Part shown: positions 18,367-26,651 of the stretch, in pieces
Position numbering within the stretch: the first letter of the stretch is position 1
How the letters are laid out: each line of letters starts with the position of its first letter
Source: CBDCVA01 sp965222935 [NCBI: Candidatus Latescibacterota bacterium]
GTDB taxonomy: Bacteria; Latescibacterota; CBDCVA01
Length of the DNA stretch: 64,000 nucleotides
Direction: 5' to 3'
Assembly (NCBI GenBank): GCA_965222935.1
Contig: CBDCVA010000002.1
Coordinates: 930,001-994,000, forward strand
Notes under the pieces: generated by a model
What the model saw: the letters and a program-made list of their open reading frames with translations, nothing else
Told to the model about the DNA's origin: nothing
The model's database searches: none
Translations under genes and position numbers: made by a program

Positions 18367-20250
18367 CTAGTAGGAGATAACGAACGATCTCTTCTCTACG
18401 TCAACGATGTCGCTGGCCAGCCGGATCTCCATAACGTAGATCCCCGGCGGCACCAAAGCTCCATCGTTATCCAAGCCGTCCCACGCGATTGACCAGCTTC
18501 CCACCGTCCTGTCTACCGCCGTGTTCCACACCCGCCGGCCCGCGAGATTGAAAACCGTTACGCGCACCTGGCGCTCCCCGGTGATCTTCCCAATGTCGAA
18601 GAAGAAATTCGCCGGGCCCGCCGTGATGTCCACAGGGTTGGGCCGTGCGAGCACCGACTCCGCAGGAATCGGGTCCTGGAGGACGTTGATGACCCCGGGC
18701 GCCAACTCCACCGCAGGCGCTCGTAGCGACCACGTCCGTAACTCACGAACATCCTCTTTAGTGTTCTGGAAGTTCCTCGAGGCATCATCCGAGTCGAGCA
18801 GTCGGGAGCGGACGGTGTTAATTTCCTTGAAGAACACCCCGTTGAAATCGATGAACAGCCCACCGGTCTCGGTGATCTTGTTTTCCAACTCGATCAGTTG
18901 GTCCTCGCCCTCGACATCATCTGGCGGCGTGAAACTCACGGGAACCTCAGCCCCATCGTCGCCGGCTCGGAAGCGGACGGCGGAGATGCGCGCTCCCTGA
19001 GCACCCAAAGCCACCTGGTCGAAGCCACGGTCATCACTTCCCACCGTGACTTCAATCCGGTACTCAAAGTTCTGCCGGACGCCGACGGCCACCGTGTCAG
19101 CCGAAAGCAGCCGCCGCACGCCATCCACCTCCGTATACGGGCGGACGGAGGCCTGAGCGTTCGTCACCACAAGCCCGGGATCGTTCTCGATGCCCACGCT
19201 GAGCAGACGAGGAGTCCGTCGCGGGTCGGTGGTGCGCAAGTTTGCCTGATACTGAAAGACGCTATTGGGCTCATCCACCTGGATGGCAACGGTGTCCGCC
19301 CCGGTGGACGTCGAAATCCCCGCCCGCTCATCCTCGCTGACGATGAAGGGCGTCAGGCGCACAGGTGTTGGCCCCATCTCGGGAGGTATGATCGCGACCG
19401 GCTCGCTGAACGACGCAGCCGCAATGCCTCCCGCACTCTCGGCCGAGCGGAACGCGATGTCGATCTCGGTGCCCTCGGGGATTTCGGCGACGACGAACGC
19501 GCGGCCAAAATTGACGTCCTCGCCGAAATCGATGGCCTGCGACGTGAAAGTCCCAGCCTCGACTAAGCCCGTCCCCAAGACCTCCATCTCGCCGATGGCG
19601 ACCCAGTTCGTCCCGTCGATTTTGGTGATCTCGAACTTGACGAAGCGCGCCAACACGGGCAACGGGTTGCCCAGCAAGTCGGTCCGCGTCCACGAGCCCT
19701 CAAGGAACGTGTCGATGTCCTTGTTGACGACCTCGGGGTTGTTGGCGACCTCGATGAACTCGTCCGGTGCGTCGTCGGTCGCCACCTTAATGCTGTAACC
19801 TCTGGGGAAGAACAGCGGATTCTGCCCAAGGATGTCGCTGGACTGCATCCTGACCTGGTTGATCGCGCGATTCTTCACCAGGTCAGCCGTGACGAACCAG
19901 CCCAGGATGTTGGGGCTCCGGGTGTTCCAGGACGAGCGGGCGCCGGTGTCCTCGTCGTTGAGCGGCAACTCGCCGCCCGTTTGCCCGTCTTCAATGCGGG
20001 CGTTCGCCTCTAAATCTTTCGAGATGAAGTTGACGTCCTCTGCGGACGAGAGCTGGAGTGTATCAAGCGCACCTTCAGTGCCTCTGATGACCACAAGCTG
20101 ATCACCATTGTCAACGACGTTATCCAGGCCCGTCGAAATGTCCGCGCTGCGATTTGTGAAATCACCCTCTTCGACACGCTGCGCCCCGGCGCCCGTCGCA
20201 CCGAAGACACAGATCAATCCCGCAAGCGCCCACCATTTCACAGCTCTCAT
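18367..20250 (-). CDS. secreted surface protein with discoidin-like region and C-terminal FlgD-type Ig domain
   Basis: 627 residues. A signal peptide (WWALAGLICVFGATGAGAQ) is followed by a region at about 90-240 resembling an F5/8 type C (discoidin) carbohydrate-binding module (SSWNTRSPNILGWFVTADLV, VARFVKFEITKI). Ig-like strands follow. Residues 535-627 form a FlgD-type Ig domain: RPNPVDI, VTVFNLAGRRVW, WDGLDNDGALVPPGIYVMEI. In FCB bacteria such C-terminal domains often act as sorting or anchoring modules on secreted proteins. It is the first gene after a strong promoter and a leader hairpin and is probably the secreted product or structural component of the system encoded below. Confidence 0.8.
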   Translation of the reverse strand: MRAVKWWALAGLICVFGATGAGAQRVEEGDFTNRSADISTGLDNVVDNGDQLVVIRGTEGALDTLQLSSAEDVNFISKDLEANARIEDGQTGGELPLNDEDTGARSSWNTRSPNILGWFVTADLVKNRAINQVRMQSSDILGQNPLFFPRGYSIKVATDDAPDEFIEVANNPEVVNKDIDTFLEGSWTRTDLLGNPLPVLARFVKFEITKIDGTNWVAIGEMEVLGTGLVEAGTFTSQAIDFGEDVNFGRAFVVAEIPEGTEIDIAFRSAESAGGIAAASFSEPVAIIPPEMGPTPVRLTPFIVSEDERAGISTSTGADTVAIQVDEPNSVFQYQANLRTTDPRRTPRLLSVGIENDPGLVVTNAQASVRPYTEVDGVRRLLSADTVAVGVRQNFEYRIEVTVGSDDRGFDQVALGAQGARISAVRFRAGDDGAEVPVSFTPPDDVEGEDQLIELENKITETGGLFIDFNGVFFKEINTVRSRLLDSDDASRNFQNTKEDVRELRTWSLRAPAVELAPGVINVLQDPIPAESVLARPNPVDITAGPANFFFDIGKITGERQVRVTVFNLAGRRVWNTAVDRTVGSWSIAWDGLDNDGALVPPGIYVMEIRLASDIVDVEKRSFVISY

Positions 20251-20289
20251 GCGTTCTCCTCCCCGTCGGCTACGTCACGTCCGAAGCCG

Positions 20290-20312
20290 CCCCTGACCCT
20301 CCCGGTCAGGGG
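20290..20312 (-). promoter_or_regulatory. leader stem-loop before the FlgD-Ig protein gene
   Basis: CCCCTGACC, a five-base loop and GGTCAGGGG form a perfect nine-base-pair hairpin inside the mRNA leader, 40 bases upstream of the start codon. On the minus strand the loop reads GGGAG. There is no T-run, so mRNA protection or translational control is likelier than termination. Confidence 0.5.
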
Positions 20313-20344
20313 ATACATCAGCGCTGGACGGCGCGGACGTACGA

Positions 20345-20372
20345 AAAATAGGGCGCTGCTCAGAGATGTCAA
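20345..20372 (-). promoter_or_regulatory. sigma-70-like promoter of the envelope operon
   Basis: On the minus strand a perfect TTGACA (20372-20367), a 16-base spacer and TATTTT (20350-20345). The predicted start near 20338 gives a leader of about 88 bases that contains the stem-loop at 20290-20312. The surrounding sequence is AT-rich for this genome and carries two TGTAAA copies just upstream. Confidence 0.65.
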
Positions 20373-20491
20373 CCCCTTTTTACAGACACTTTACAAACGC
20401 GCCCTTGAGCCTCCCAGCGACAAACCGTCTATTCGCTGTGCCATTACAGCGGACGACGCCTGGTTCGACACTTCACCACCGCTATCCCAGT

Positions 20492-20701
20492 CTAACGAAA
20501 AAGCTCTTTGATCTTGCCCCAGGTGGATTCGTCGATATCCAGGCGCTTGAGAGCGGCCCGCATCGAGATCGGCGCCCGATGCGCCCTCGACGTGTCCGGT
20601 ACGACAGCCTGCCTGCCCACCTTGGCTTCATCGACCGGGCCAGCCCCGGCGTCGGTCACCGGCGCCCCCGTCGCAGACCCCAGCACGATTGCCCAAATCA
20701 A
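20492..20701 (-). CDS. small exported protein of unknown function
   Basis: 69 residues from a TTG start. It begins with a short signal-like segment, IWAIVLGSATGAPVTDAGAG, and ends with a charged helix, ALKRLDIDESTWGKIKELFR. The frame stays open upstream into the CsgG-like gene, so the start is uncertain. It begins 34 bases after that gene's stop on the same strand, with a purine-rich stretch (gagagaggg) upstream. I do not recognise it; a small accessory protein of the CsgG-like exporter is one possibility. Confidence 0.4.
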   Translation of the reverse strand: MIWAIVLGSATGAPVTDAGAGPVDEAKVGRQAVVPDTSRAHRAPISMRAALKRLDIDESTWGKIKELFR

Positions 20702-20735
20702 GGCCTTTGACCACCCTCTCTCAGCACGCGCCCAA

Positions 20736-21782
20736 CTATTCCGCCCGCACCAGGTCATGCGCCTTGATCTGCCCCTCTCCCTCGATGATTTTCGCTTTCG
20801 AGAGCTGCGGCGACTTGATCTCAACCACCTGAACGATGCCCAAGAGCAACTCGTCCGACTCCCCAATCACCTCGCCGGAGACCGGATCGGTCAACTCCAC
20901 TACCTCCGAATATACGGCAAACTTGTCCCCGATGGCAACTCGGCTGGCGCTGCCCACGTTGACGTAGGCCTCGTCACCGGCCACGCGCAACACGATCGCT
21001 TTGCGCACCGGCGGCGGGGGAGGGACCGTATTCTCGATCATCACGCGCACTTCATCGGCGAGCTCGCTGACCGCCAGGCCAATCACCGTCTCGTGGAACT
21101 CGTCGGAGCCGAACTCGATCTCGTCCAGACCATAAAACGCCATGTCCTTCTGGTCCCGCCTCGCCAGAACGTCAACGGAGACCAGGTCGCGGTCTTTGGC
21201 GTTGCCCTCGCTCTCCCAGGCGTCCAGCAGCTCCCCGTCGAGGGTGCGGACCAGATGCAGCTTCACGGCCGCCTTCCCCGAATATGACGCGGCCCGCCCG
21301 ATCACAGGCACCGCCAGCCGCTGGCCGCGGATCTTATCGCCGCCCGGCTGCGAAAGCGAAGTGAACCCCGCACCGAAAGGCGCGGAGAGCCCCAGCCGCG
21401 ACGTGTTGAACTCCTTGATCGTCCCCAACATCACGATGTCCGCGCCCATCTTCCGCCCCAGCTCCGCCAGCTCTTCGGGATCCTTCGTCGGCCACAGATC
21501 ACCCTCCAAGGCCAACTCGACCGAGTCCGCCGGCATGACCACATAGTAAGGGTTCTCGGCCAACCGCTGGCCCAGATACGAGGGCACGAGGCGGCTGATT
21601 TCCCACAGACCCGAGAAGTTCGACATGTCTTCGAAAGGCAGGAACGCAACCTGCTGCGTCACCGTCTGCCTGGCAGCCGAGGGTGCAACAAAGTGTCCCA
21701 CGCTAAGCGCAAGCCCCAAGCCGAGGCCAAGCCCATGCAGGGCGCGTCGGCGCACGTCCATTCCGCTTTTCTTTCGCTCCAT
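20736..21782 (-). CDS. CsgG/FlgT-like outer-membrane protein
   Basis: 348 residues. The ATG at 21782 has aaggagga seven bases upstream and opens a signal peptide (LGLGLGLALSVGHFVAPSAA). The next part matches the CsgG/LpoB pattern: VAFLPFEDMSNFSGLWEISR, then LGQRLAENPYYVV and MGADIVMLGTIKEF. After a proline hinge (PPPPPVRK) the C-terminus is a FlgT-like all-beta domain: AYVNVGSASRVAIGDKFAVY, then GIVQVVEIKSPQLSKAKI. CsgG forms outer-membrane secretion channels for curli, and FlgT supports flagellar basal bodies. A surface-assembly role fits the neighbours, a lipoprotein above and the envelope operon below. Confidence 0.8.
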   Translation of the reverse strand: MERKKSGMDVRRRALHGLGLGLGLALSVGHFVAPSAARQTVTQQVAFLPFEDMSNFSGLWEISRLVPSYLGQRLAENPYYVVMPADSVELALEGDLWPTKDPEELAELGRKMGADIVMLGTIKEFNTSRLGLSAPFGAGFTSLSQPGGDKIRGQRLAVPVIGRAASYSGKAAVKLHLVRTLDGELLDAWESEGNAKDRDLVSVDVLARRDQKDMAFYGLDEIEFGSDEFHETVIGLAVSELADEVRVMIENTVPPPPPVRKAIVLRVAGDEAYVNVGSASRVAIGDKFAVYSEVVELTDPVSGEVIGESDELLLGIVQVVEIKSPQLSKAKIIEGEGQIKAHDLVRAE

Positions 21783-21808
21783 AACTCGTCCTCCTTCGCG
21801 GCGCGGAC

Positions 21809-22852
21809 TCAGTCGCGCACGTCGAAGAGCGACGTGAAGAAGCCGCTTATCACCAGCCAAGCCCCCGCTGTAGCATATAAGGCGTAGAGCTTTTTCGATC
21901 GCCAGACCGAATGCCGCTGGCGCTGCACCGCTTGACGCTGTCCATTCCAACGCCCACGCTCGAACGCCTCTCGCGGCAGGTTCTGGAAGTAGAAATCGTA
22001 GACGAGTTGCGAGGTGTTCTCGCCCCCGTCGAAGAGCGCCACGCCGGGAAGCTCAACGTGAAGCCCCGGCTCGGCTACCTCCGGCTCCACCAGAGGGAAA
22101 GCCACAAGACCCTGCTTCACCACACCGGGGTAGACGCGCTTCTCGCCGAAGAGGTATTCCTCCGCAAGCGTTCCATCGGTTCCCCACTCGCCCGTACCCG
22201 CCAGAGCCTGGGGGCCGGCCGGGAGGTCGGGCACCGCTGCCAGGAGCGCGGGGTTATGAGCCTGCCAATACGCGGACCCCGCACCCAGTGACGCCTCTCG
22301 ATGACCTCCGGCGCCCATGAGCAACGCCTTGCCGCCGTCCACCATCACCTCATCGCCGCGATCGTTGCTCACCTTGAGCTGAAAGATCGTCGCGATCGGA
22401 TGCCAGCCTTCATCGAGGAACGGGTTGTCACGCGCCTCCTGGTACTCGGTCCCAGCCGACCCCGCGTAGGGCCCGGAGAAAGGACCGACAGGGTACGGGG
22501 GCACCCATTCGCCATATTCGGGATCATAAGCACCACCAAAAGTCCTCCCGTAACCCGGAGCCAGGGCGGCGCGCCCAAACTTCGGCGCCGTCGGCGCATA
22601 GACCTCGAGGTCGTATGCGTCCATGAAGCGCAGCGTGATCCTGACGCCATGCTGCTCAACGCTCACCGAACGGGGGTCGTCCACCCGAACGGCCGCACCG
22701 GGAACGTCAGGGACGGGAGTCGGGTTGCGCGCCGATGAAGGAGCAAGGGCCGTGGAACTGCACCCCGCCAGCGCCGCGAGCAAGGCGCACCCGCAAAAGG
22801 AGCCCCGAACGGCCGTGGAAGCCCAAAAGACTGGCACAAGGCGACACAACAT
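21809..22852 (-). CDS. lipoprotein of unknown function
   Basis: 347 residues. The N-terminus is a lipoprotein signal with a canonical lipobox (ALLAALAGC, Cys near residue 30). A Pro/Ser linker follows, then a region rich in Tyr, Gly and Pro (PEYGEWVPPYPVGPFSGPYAG). The C-terminus, unusually, looks like a second membrane segment (KLYALYATAGAWLVISGFF), so the protein may span or re-insert in a membrane. It is the first gene after a promoter at 22874-22903 and lies 26 bases ahead of the CsgG-like gene, suggesting a partner lipoprotein of that channel. No family recognised. Confidence 0.7.
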   Translation of the reverse strand: MLCRLVPVFWASTAVRGSFCGCALLAALAGCSSTALAPSSARNPTPVPDVPGAAVRVDDPRSVSVEQHGVRITLRFMDAYDLEVYAPTAPKFGRAALAPGYGRTFGGAYDPEYGEWVPPYPVGPFSGPYAGSAGTEYQEARDNPFLDEGWHPIATIFQLKVSNDRGDEVMVDGGKALLMGAGGHREASLGAGSAYWQAHNPALLAAVPDLPAGPQALAGTGEWGTDGTLAEEYLFGEKRVYPGVVKQGLVAFPLVEPEVAEPGLHVELPGVALFDGGENTSQLVYDFYFQNLPREAFERGRWNGQRQAVQRQRHSVWRSKKLYALYATAGAWLVISGFFTSLFDVRD

Positions 22853-22873
22853 CGAGAAGCCATCTCCCTATCC

Positions 22874-22903
22874 ATAATAAGAAAAAGGACCTGGAGGTGC
22901 CAA
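22874..22903 (-). promoter_or_regulatory. promoter of the lipoprotein-CsgG unit
   Basis: Minus-strand TTGGCA (22903-22898), an 18-base spacer and TATTAT (22879-22874), one mismatch from consensus in each box. It lies in the 62-base gap after the GHMP kinase gene, with a predicted start about 16 bases ahead of the lipoprotein ATG. Confidence 0.45.
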
Positions 22904-22914
22904 GACAATGCTTT

Positions 22915-23934
22915 TCACGCCCCAGACATCCCAACGGCTTCCCGGTCTTCCAGATGCGCGCCGGCGGCCGGCTCAAGCCCGAGGACCAGCGTCGCGCCCG
23001 CCTCCACGAGCGGCTCTTTCAGCGCCTGGGGTTCTGGGTGCAAGGCGATGATAGTCCCCCCGCCCCCGGCGCCAGCCAGCTTCGCGCCCCACGCTCCCCG
23101 CCCTCGGCAGAGCACGATCAGCTCGTCGTTCTTGGGCGCCGAACCGCCCAACTCGCTCTGGATGGCGTGGTTTTCGTCCATCAGCGCTCCCAGCACTTCC
23201 CACCGCCGCTCCACAAGGGCCAGCTTACCGAGCCGCCCCAGCTCCGCGATACGCCGCTGCCCCTCGACCACCGCGCGCTCGCCAGCCAGCCACCGCTCCC
23301 GGATCGGCCCGTGGATAGCCCCGCTGACCCGCTGCACACCCGTATGCGCCAACACAAACGGTAACCCCTCGGCCCAAGGGTCGAGCCGCTCAACCGTGCC
23401 GTAAGGCTCCCGGTCCAGGCCCCGCCAGCTCGCCTTGCCGCGGAAATCGAGATAACACAAGCCACCGAAAGTCGTCATGTAGGCATCCTGGTAGCCGCAA
23501 CTGACGCCCATCACGTCCAGTTCCGCCGCGCGGACCATTTCCGCCAGCCGGTATGGCCCTACCTCCCGGCCGCTCCACGCTAAAAGCGCCATCATCGTCG
23601 CTGCTAAAAGCGCCGTCGAGCCCCCGAGCCCCGCTTGCATCGGGATCATCGTCGTCTGCTCGATACGCAGCGGCGGCGCATCCAGCTCCAGCGCCCATAG
23701 TGCTGCCTTCGCGATGTCAAAGACACCGCCATCCAGCGCCAACGCCTCCGCTGACTCGACCGCTAGCCGCTCGCCAGCCACCCGGACCTCACAGCCCGGT
23801 GCCGGGCTGAGGGCCACTCGTGCGCGCGCAGGGAGCGTGCAGGAAATGACGCTCCCGCCATACATGTCCGATGGGTTACCGATGATGCCGGCGCGGCCCG
23901 GGGCCGTGGCGGAGATGACCGCCTCGACGCTCAC
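22915..23934 (-). CDS. GHMP-family sugar kinase (glucuronokinase-like)
   Basis: 339 residues, cytoplasmic. The N-terminal motif PGRAGIIGNPSDMYGG resembles that of glucuronokinases (PARVGLLGNPSD in plants). The ATP-binding GHMP motif is MQAGLGGSTALLAA near residue 120, and motif 3 is KLAGAGGGGTIIAL near residue 290. Such kinases phosphorylate C1 of a sugar. The GTG start overlaps the stop of the upstream nucleotidyltransferase by four bases (GTGA), so the two are translated together. A kinase plus nucleotidyltransferase is the two-step salvage route from free sugar or uronic acid to NDP-sugar; the sugar is unproven. Confidence 0.8.
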   Translation of the reverse strand: MSVEAVISATAPGRAGIIGNPSDMYGGSVISCTLPARARVALSPAPGCEVRVAGERLAVESAEALALDGGVFDIAKAALWALELDAPPLRIEQTTMIPMQAGLGGSTALLAATMMALLAWSGREVGPYRLAEMVRAAELDVMGVSCGYQDAYMTTFGGLCYLDFRGKASWRGLDREPYGTVERLDPWAEGLPFVLAHTGVQRVSGAIHGPIRERWLAGERAVVEGQRRIAELGRLGKLALVERRWEVLGALMDENHAIQSELGGSAPKNDELIVLCRGRGAWGAKLAGAGGGGTIIALHPEPQALKEPLVEAGATLVLGLEPAAGAHLEDREAVGMSGA

Positions 23935-24797
23935 GCCTCACTCGGTGCGATAGGTGGCATGCCCCGCCCAGCGGATAGGTGCGCGCGCAGGATGGGGCCC
24001 AGCTCGGGGTCGGCGAGAGCCAGATCGGCGAAGGCCGTGGTATAGGAGGCGAAGGACCCGATGTCGTAACGGCGCTCTTCATATCGCAGGGGGACGGCAT
24101 ACACGGGCGCACCTTCGCGCAACAGCAGGCGAATAGCGTCGGTGAGCTGGATCTCGCCACCGACCCCGGGTGGCGTTCGGGAGATGGCAACGAAGATCGG
24201 CGGGGTGAAGCTGTAGCGGCCGGCGATGGCGTAGCGGCTGGGCGCCTCAGCGGGCGAGGGCTTCTCCACCAGGTCCGACAGGCGCATCCACGGGTCCCCC
24301 AAGCTGGCGGGAGCTACGATCCCGTAGCGGCTCACATCGCCCTCAGCCACCTCCTCGACCGCAATGGCGCAGACCGCGTCCGTCTCACTCAGGCAGCGAC
24401 CGAGCCGCGCCCACAAAGGGTCCTCACCGCCGCTCGCCACCACGGTATCCCCCAGCGCGACCCCAAAGGGTGCCTCGCCCACGAAGGCGCGCGCGCAACC
24501 GACCGCGTCGCCCAACCCGCGCGGCGGGTCCTGCGGCACCGTGATAACCCGTACGCCAGGCGCAGACCAGGGCGCATCCGGAGGGCCACCCGGCGCAAAG
24601 TACTCGGCGATGGCCGCCTTCTCCGGCCCGGTGACCAGGCAAATTTCGCGGATGCCAGCGCCGAGAAGCTCCTCGGCCACATGGTGCACCACCGGCTTGC
24701 GCCCGAGCGGTAGAAGTGCCTTGGGCACCGCGCGCGAAAGCGGGCGCAGGCGCTTTCCCAGGCCCGCCACGGGGACGACTGCTTTGGTGAGTTGCAC
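23931..24797 (-). CDS. GalU-like sugar-1-phosphate nucleotidyltransferase
   Basis: 288 residues. The signature VPVAGLGKRLRPLSRAVPKA, the substrate strands LVTGPEKAAIAEYF and PRGLGDAVGCARAFVG, and VEKPSPAEAPSRYAIAGRY follow the order of bacterial GalU-type enzymes but are more divergent than the galU at 6379-7269. It transfers a nucleoside monophosphate to a sugar 1-phosphate. The GTG start has gagg nearby. Coupling to the GHMP kinase (four-base overlap) suggests it activates the kinase's product, for example making a UDP-uronic acid for cell-surface glycans; that substrate is inference. Confidence 0.82.
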   Translation of the reverse strand: MQLTKAVVPVAGLGKRLRPLSRAVPKALLPLGRKPVVHHVAEELLGAGIREICLVTGPEKAAIAEYFAPGGPPDAPWSAPGVRVITVPQDPPRGLGDAVGCARAFVGEAPFGVALGDTVVASGGEDPLWARLGRCLSETDAVCAIAVEEVAEGDVSRYGIVAPASLGDPWMRLSDLVEKPSPAEAPSRYAIAGRYSFTPPIFVAISRTPPGVGGEIQLTDAIRLLLREGAPVYAVPLRYEERRYDIGSFASYTTAFADLALADPELGPILRAHLSAGRGMPPIAPSEA

Positions 24798-24898
24798 TAG
24801 TTCCTCGTTCCGTCGCTAAACTGTCCCGGCCCTGGTCCTGGGTCAAGCCGTTCGAGCGAGCGTGAGAACGGGTCGCGCTTTTGCGCACGCCGCTCCAA

Positions 24899-24907
24899 TG
24901 CTATACT
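24899..24907 (+). promoter_or_regulatory. extended -10 promoter before a small ORF
   Basis: TGCTATACT: a TGn extension joined to TATACT, a five-of-six match to the -10 consensus, with TTGCGC 15 bases upstream of the hexamer as a weak -35. It lies about 100 bases upstream of the 89-residue ORF. Confidence 0.42.
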
Positions 24908-25005
24908 GATTGGCCACAGGCATCACGAATGACGGCACTTGAATCGAAGGGCCGCTTCAGGAGAGCACAGGCCCGCCTGGCGCAGGGCGAAGCGTGGAGG
25001 AGTGA

Positions 25006-25275
25006 ATGATGGCGACCGAAGATGCTGAGGGCCGCTTCGGCTATACGTGCACCGAGCGCCGGGCGCTGTTCGATGACTTTCGGAAGCTGTACGATGCGGT
25101 GAACGTCCGCCTCGCCGGCGAGGGCAGCGTGACGTCGCTGGACGGACTTGACGCCCGGTCGCGCGAGTATCATCGCCTGATCGGCGACGTCCACCGCGAA
25201 CTGCGCCAGCGCTGGGAGATCACTCCCGACCAACTGGAGGCCATCATCCGTGAGGGCATCCGGGAGGACTGGTGA
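25006..25275 (+). CDS. small hypothetical protein
   Basis: 89 residues starting ATGATG with tggagga seven bases upstream. The protein is mostly helical and charged: RRALFDDFRKLYDAVNVRL, then REYHRLIGDVHRELRQRW and ITPDQLEAIIREGIREDW. No membrane segment, cysteine pair or catalytic motif is visible. A small helical adaptor or regulator fits the composition, but I do not recognise a family. It is preceded by an extended -10 promoter and ends 23 bases before the convergent metallophosphoesterase. Confidence 0.6.
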   Translation: MMATEDAEGRFGYTCTERRALFDDFRKLYDAVNVRLAGEGSVTSLDGLDARSREYHRLIGDVHRELRQRWEITPDQLEAIIREGIREDW

Positions 25276-25298
25276 GGTCCGCTGCCTCCGTCGGCACC

Positions 25299-26564
25299 CT
25301 AGGCGCGCCGCAGTACCAGGCGCGCGACCTCGGGCGGGCAATTGACCCTGAGCGGGAACCAGGCACCCAGGCCGCTCGAGACGTACAGGTGACTCTCCCC
25401 CTCCCGGTAATAGCCTCGAGGCCACGGGGTGATCAGGGAGCCGAAGACGTTGAACGGCCCCGCCAGGGTCGGCACGATGATCTGCCCGCCGTGCGTGTGG
25501 CCCGCCAGGGTGAGCGCGATGCCCTCTTTCTGCGCCGACGCAAAGGTCGTCGGGTGGTGGGCCAAAAGCACCGTCGGTGCGGGTCCCTCCGCTCCGGCCA
25601 ACGCCCCTGCGAGCGAAACCCCCATCGGGCGGCGGCGGCCGCTTCTCCGCGCCCAGAAGGGATAGTCCACGCACGCCACGCGCAGGGTCGCCCCGTTCAC
25701 ATCGAGGTTCGTGTGCGCGTCGATGAGCACCTCGACGCCCGCCTCTCTCATGCCGTGGAAAAGCGCCGGGCCGTCATCGATGTAGTCGTGGTTGCCGGGA
25801 CAAGCGATCACGCCATACGGTGCCCGCAGCCGCCCGAGCGCGCGCTGGCAATAAGGGAGGTAGGCGTTCGAGTTGTTGACGACATCGCCCGTGACAGCCA
25901 CAAGATCGCCCGCCAGATCGTTGGCCAGGTCGACGGCGCGGTCGAGATCGCGCACACTGAAAAAGCGCCCGACGTGGAGGTCCGAGAGTTGAATGATGGT
26001 GAAGCCATCCAACTTGGGCGGCAGGTCCGCGATGGGGATGTCCTGCTCGTTGATCTCCCAGTTGCCCTGGGAGGTGAACATGCCGGCGCCCGTCGCCGCG
26101 AAGAGCGCCGGTGGTAAGCCGTAGGCCGCGCGCCGCAGGAACGCTCTGCGCTCTATGACCGCGGGTGCGCCCGGGCGCTCTGGAACCGGAGACGATGTCC
26201 CCTCAGGCGTCAGCCAGCGGACCAGCCAGACGCCACCGCGCCAGAGGTATTGAATGATGGTGCCGACCGCAAGGGCGATGGCGGTGAGTAGGATCGTCAC
26301 TTGCCAGGCGTAGACGACGATGCCTGGGATGGACAGCGAGATCTCGGGTGGCTCGGGGATACGAGCGCCCGCGAGGATCATCGCACCGTTGTACACGTTC
26401 ATGGACGCGCCTAGCCCGATCACGACGCCACGGGCGATGCGCTTGAGGCGTGGGCTCAGCCGCGTCCGGCCGATGAATCGCCAGTAGACGCGCAGGACCG
26501 CGACGTTAACCAAGACGAGCCAGAGGACGAGCACTCGAAACACGATGGCAGTCCACCAGGGCAT
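25299..26564 (-). CDS. membrane-anchored metallophosphoesterase (YkuE-like)
   Basis: 421 residues. The first 140 contain several transmembrane helices (VFRVLVLWLVLVNVAVLRVY; VYAWQVTILLTAIALAVGTI). A Tat-like twin-arginine-type stretch, ERRAFLRRAAYG, comes next. The phosphoesterase domain has all calcineurin-type metal motifs: LSDLHVGRF, VTGDVVN, CPGNHDY, LLAHHP and LAGHTHGGQ, binding two metals. YkuE-like enzymes hydrolyse phosphodiesters at the membrane, some acting on lipid-linked or UDP-sugar substrates. Its start overlaps no neighbour. Substrate unknown. Confidence 0.87.
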   Translation of the reverse strand: MPWWTAIVFRVLVLWLVLVNVAVLRVYWRFIGRTRLSPRLKRIARGVVIGLGASMNVYNGAMILAGARIPEPPEISLSIPGIVVYAWQVTILLTAIALAVGTIIQYLWRGGVWLVRWLTPEGTSSPVPERPGAPAVIERRAFLRRAAYGLPPALFAATGAGMFTSQGNWEINEQDIPIADLPPKLDGFTIIQLSDLHVGRFFSVRDLDRAVDLANDLAGDLVAVTGDVVNNSNAYLPYCQRALGRLRAPYGVIACPGNHDYIDDGPALFHGMREAGVEVLIDAHTNLDVNGATLRVACVDYPFWARRSGRRRPMGVSLAGALAGAEGPAPTVLLAHHPTTFASAQKEGIALTLAGHTHGGQIIVPTLAGPFNVFGSLITPWPRGYYREGESHLYVSSGLGAWFPLRVNCPPEVARLVLRRA

Positions 26565-26651
26565 GATGTCCGCGCAATATAACGGTTTTGGTTACCTCTC
26601 CAACTCTCTACAAACGGTTACGGGGTCCACCGAGTCCCGGGAGATGATCAG

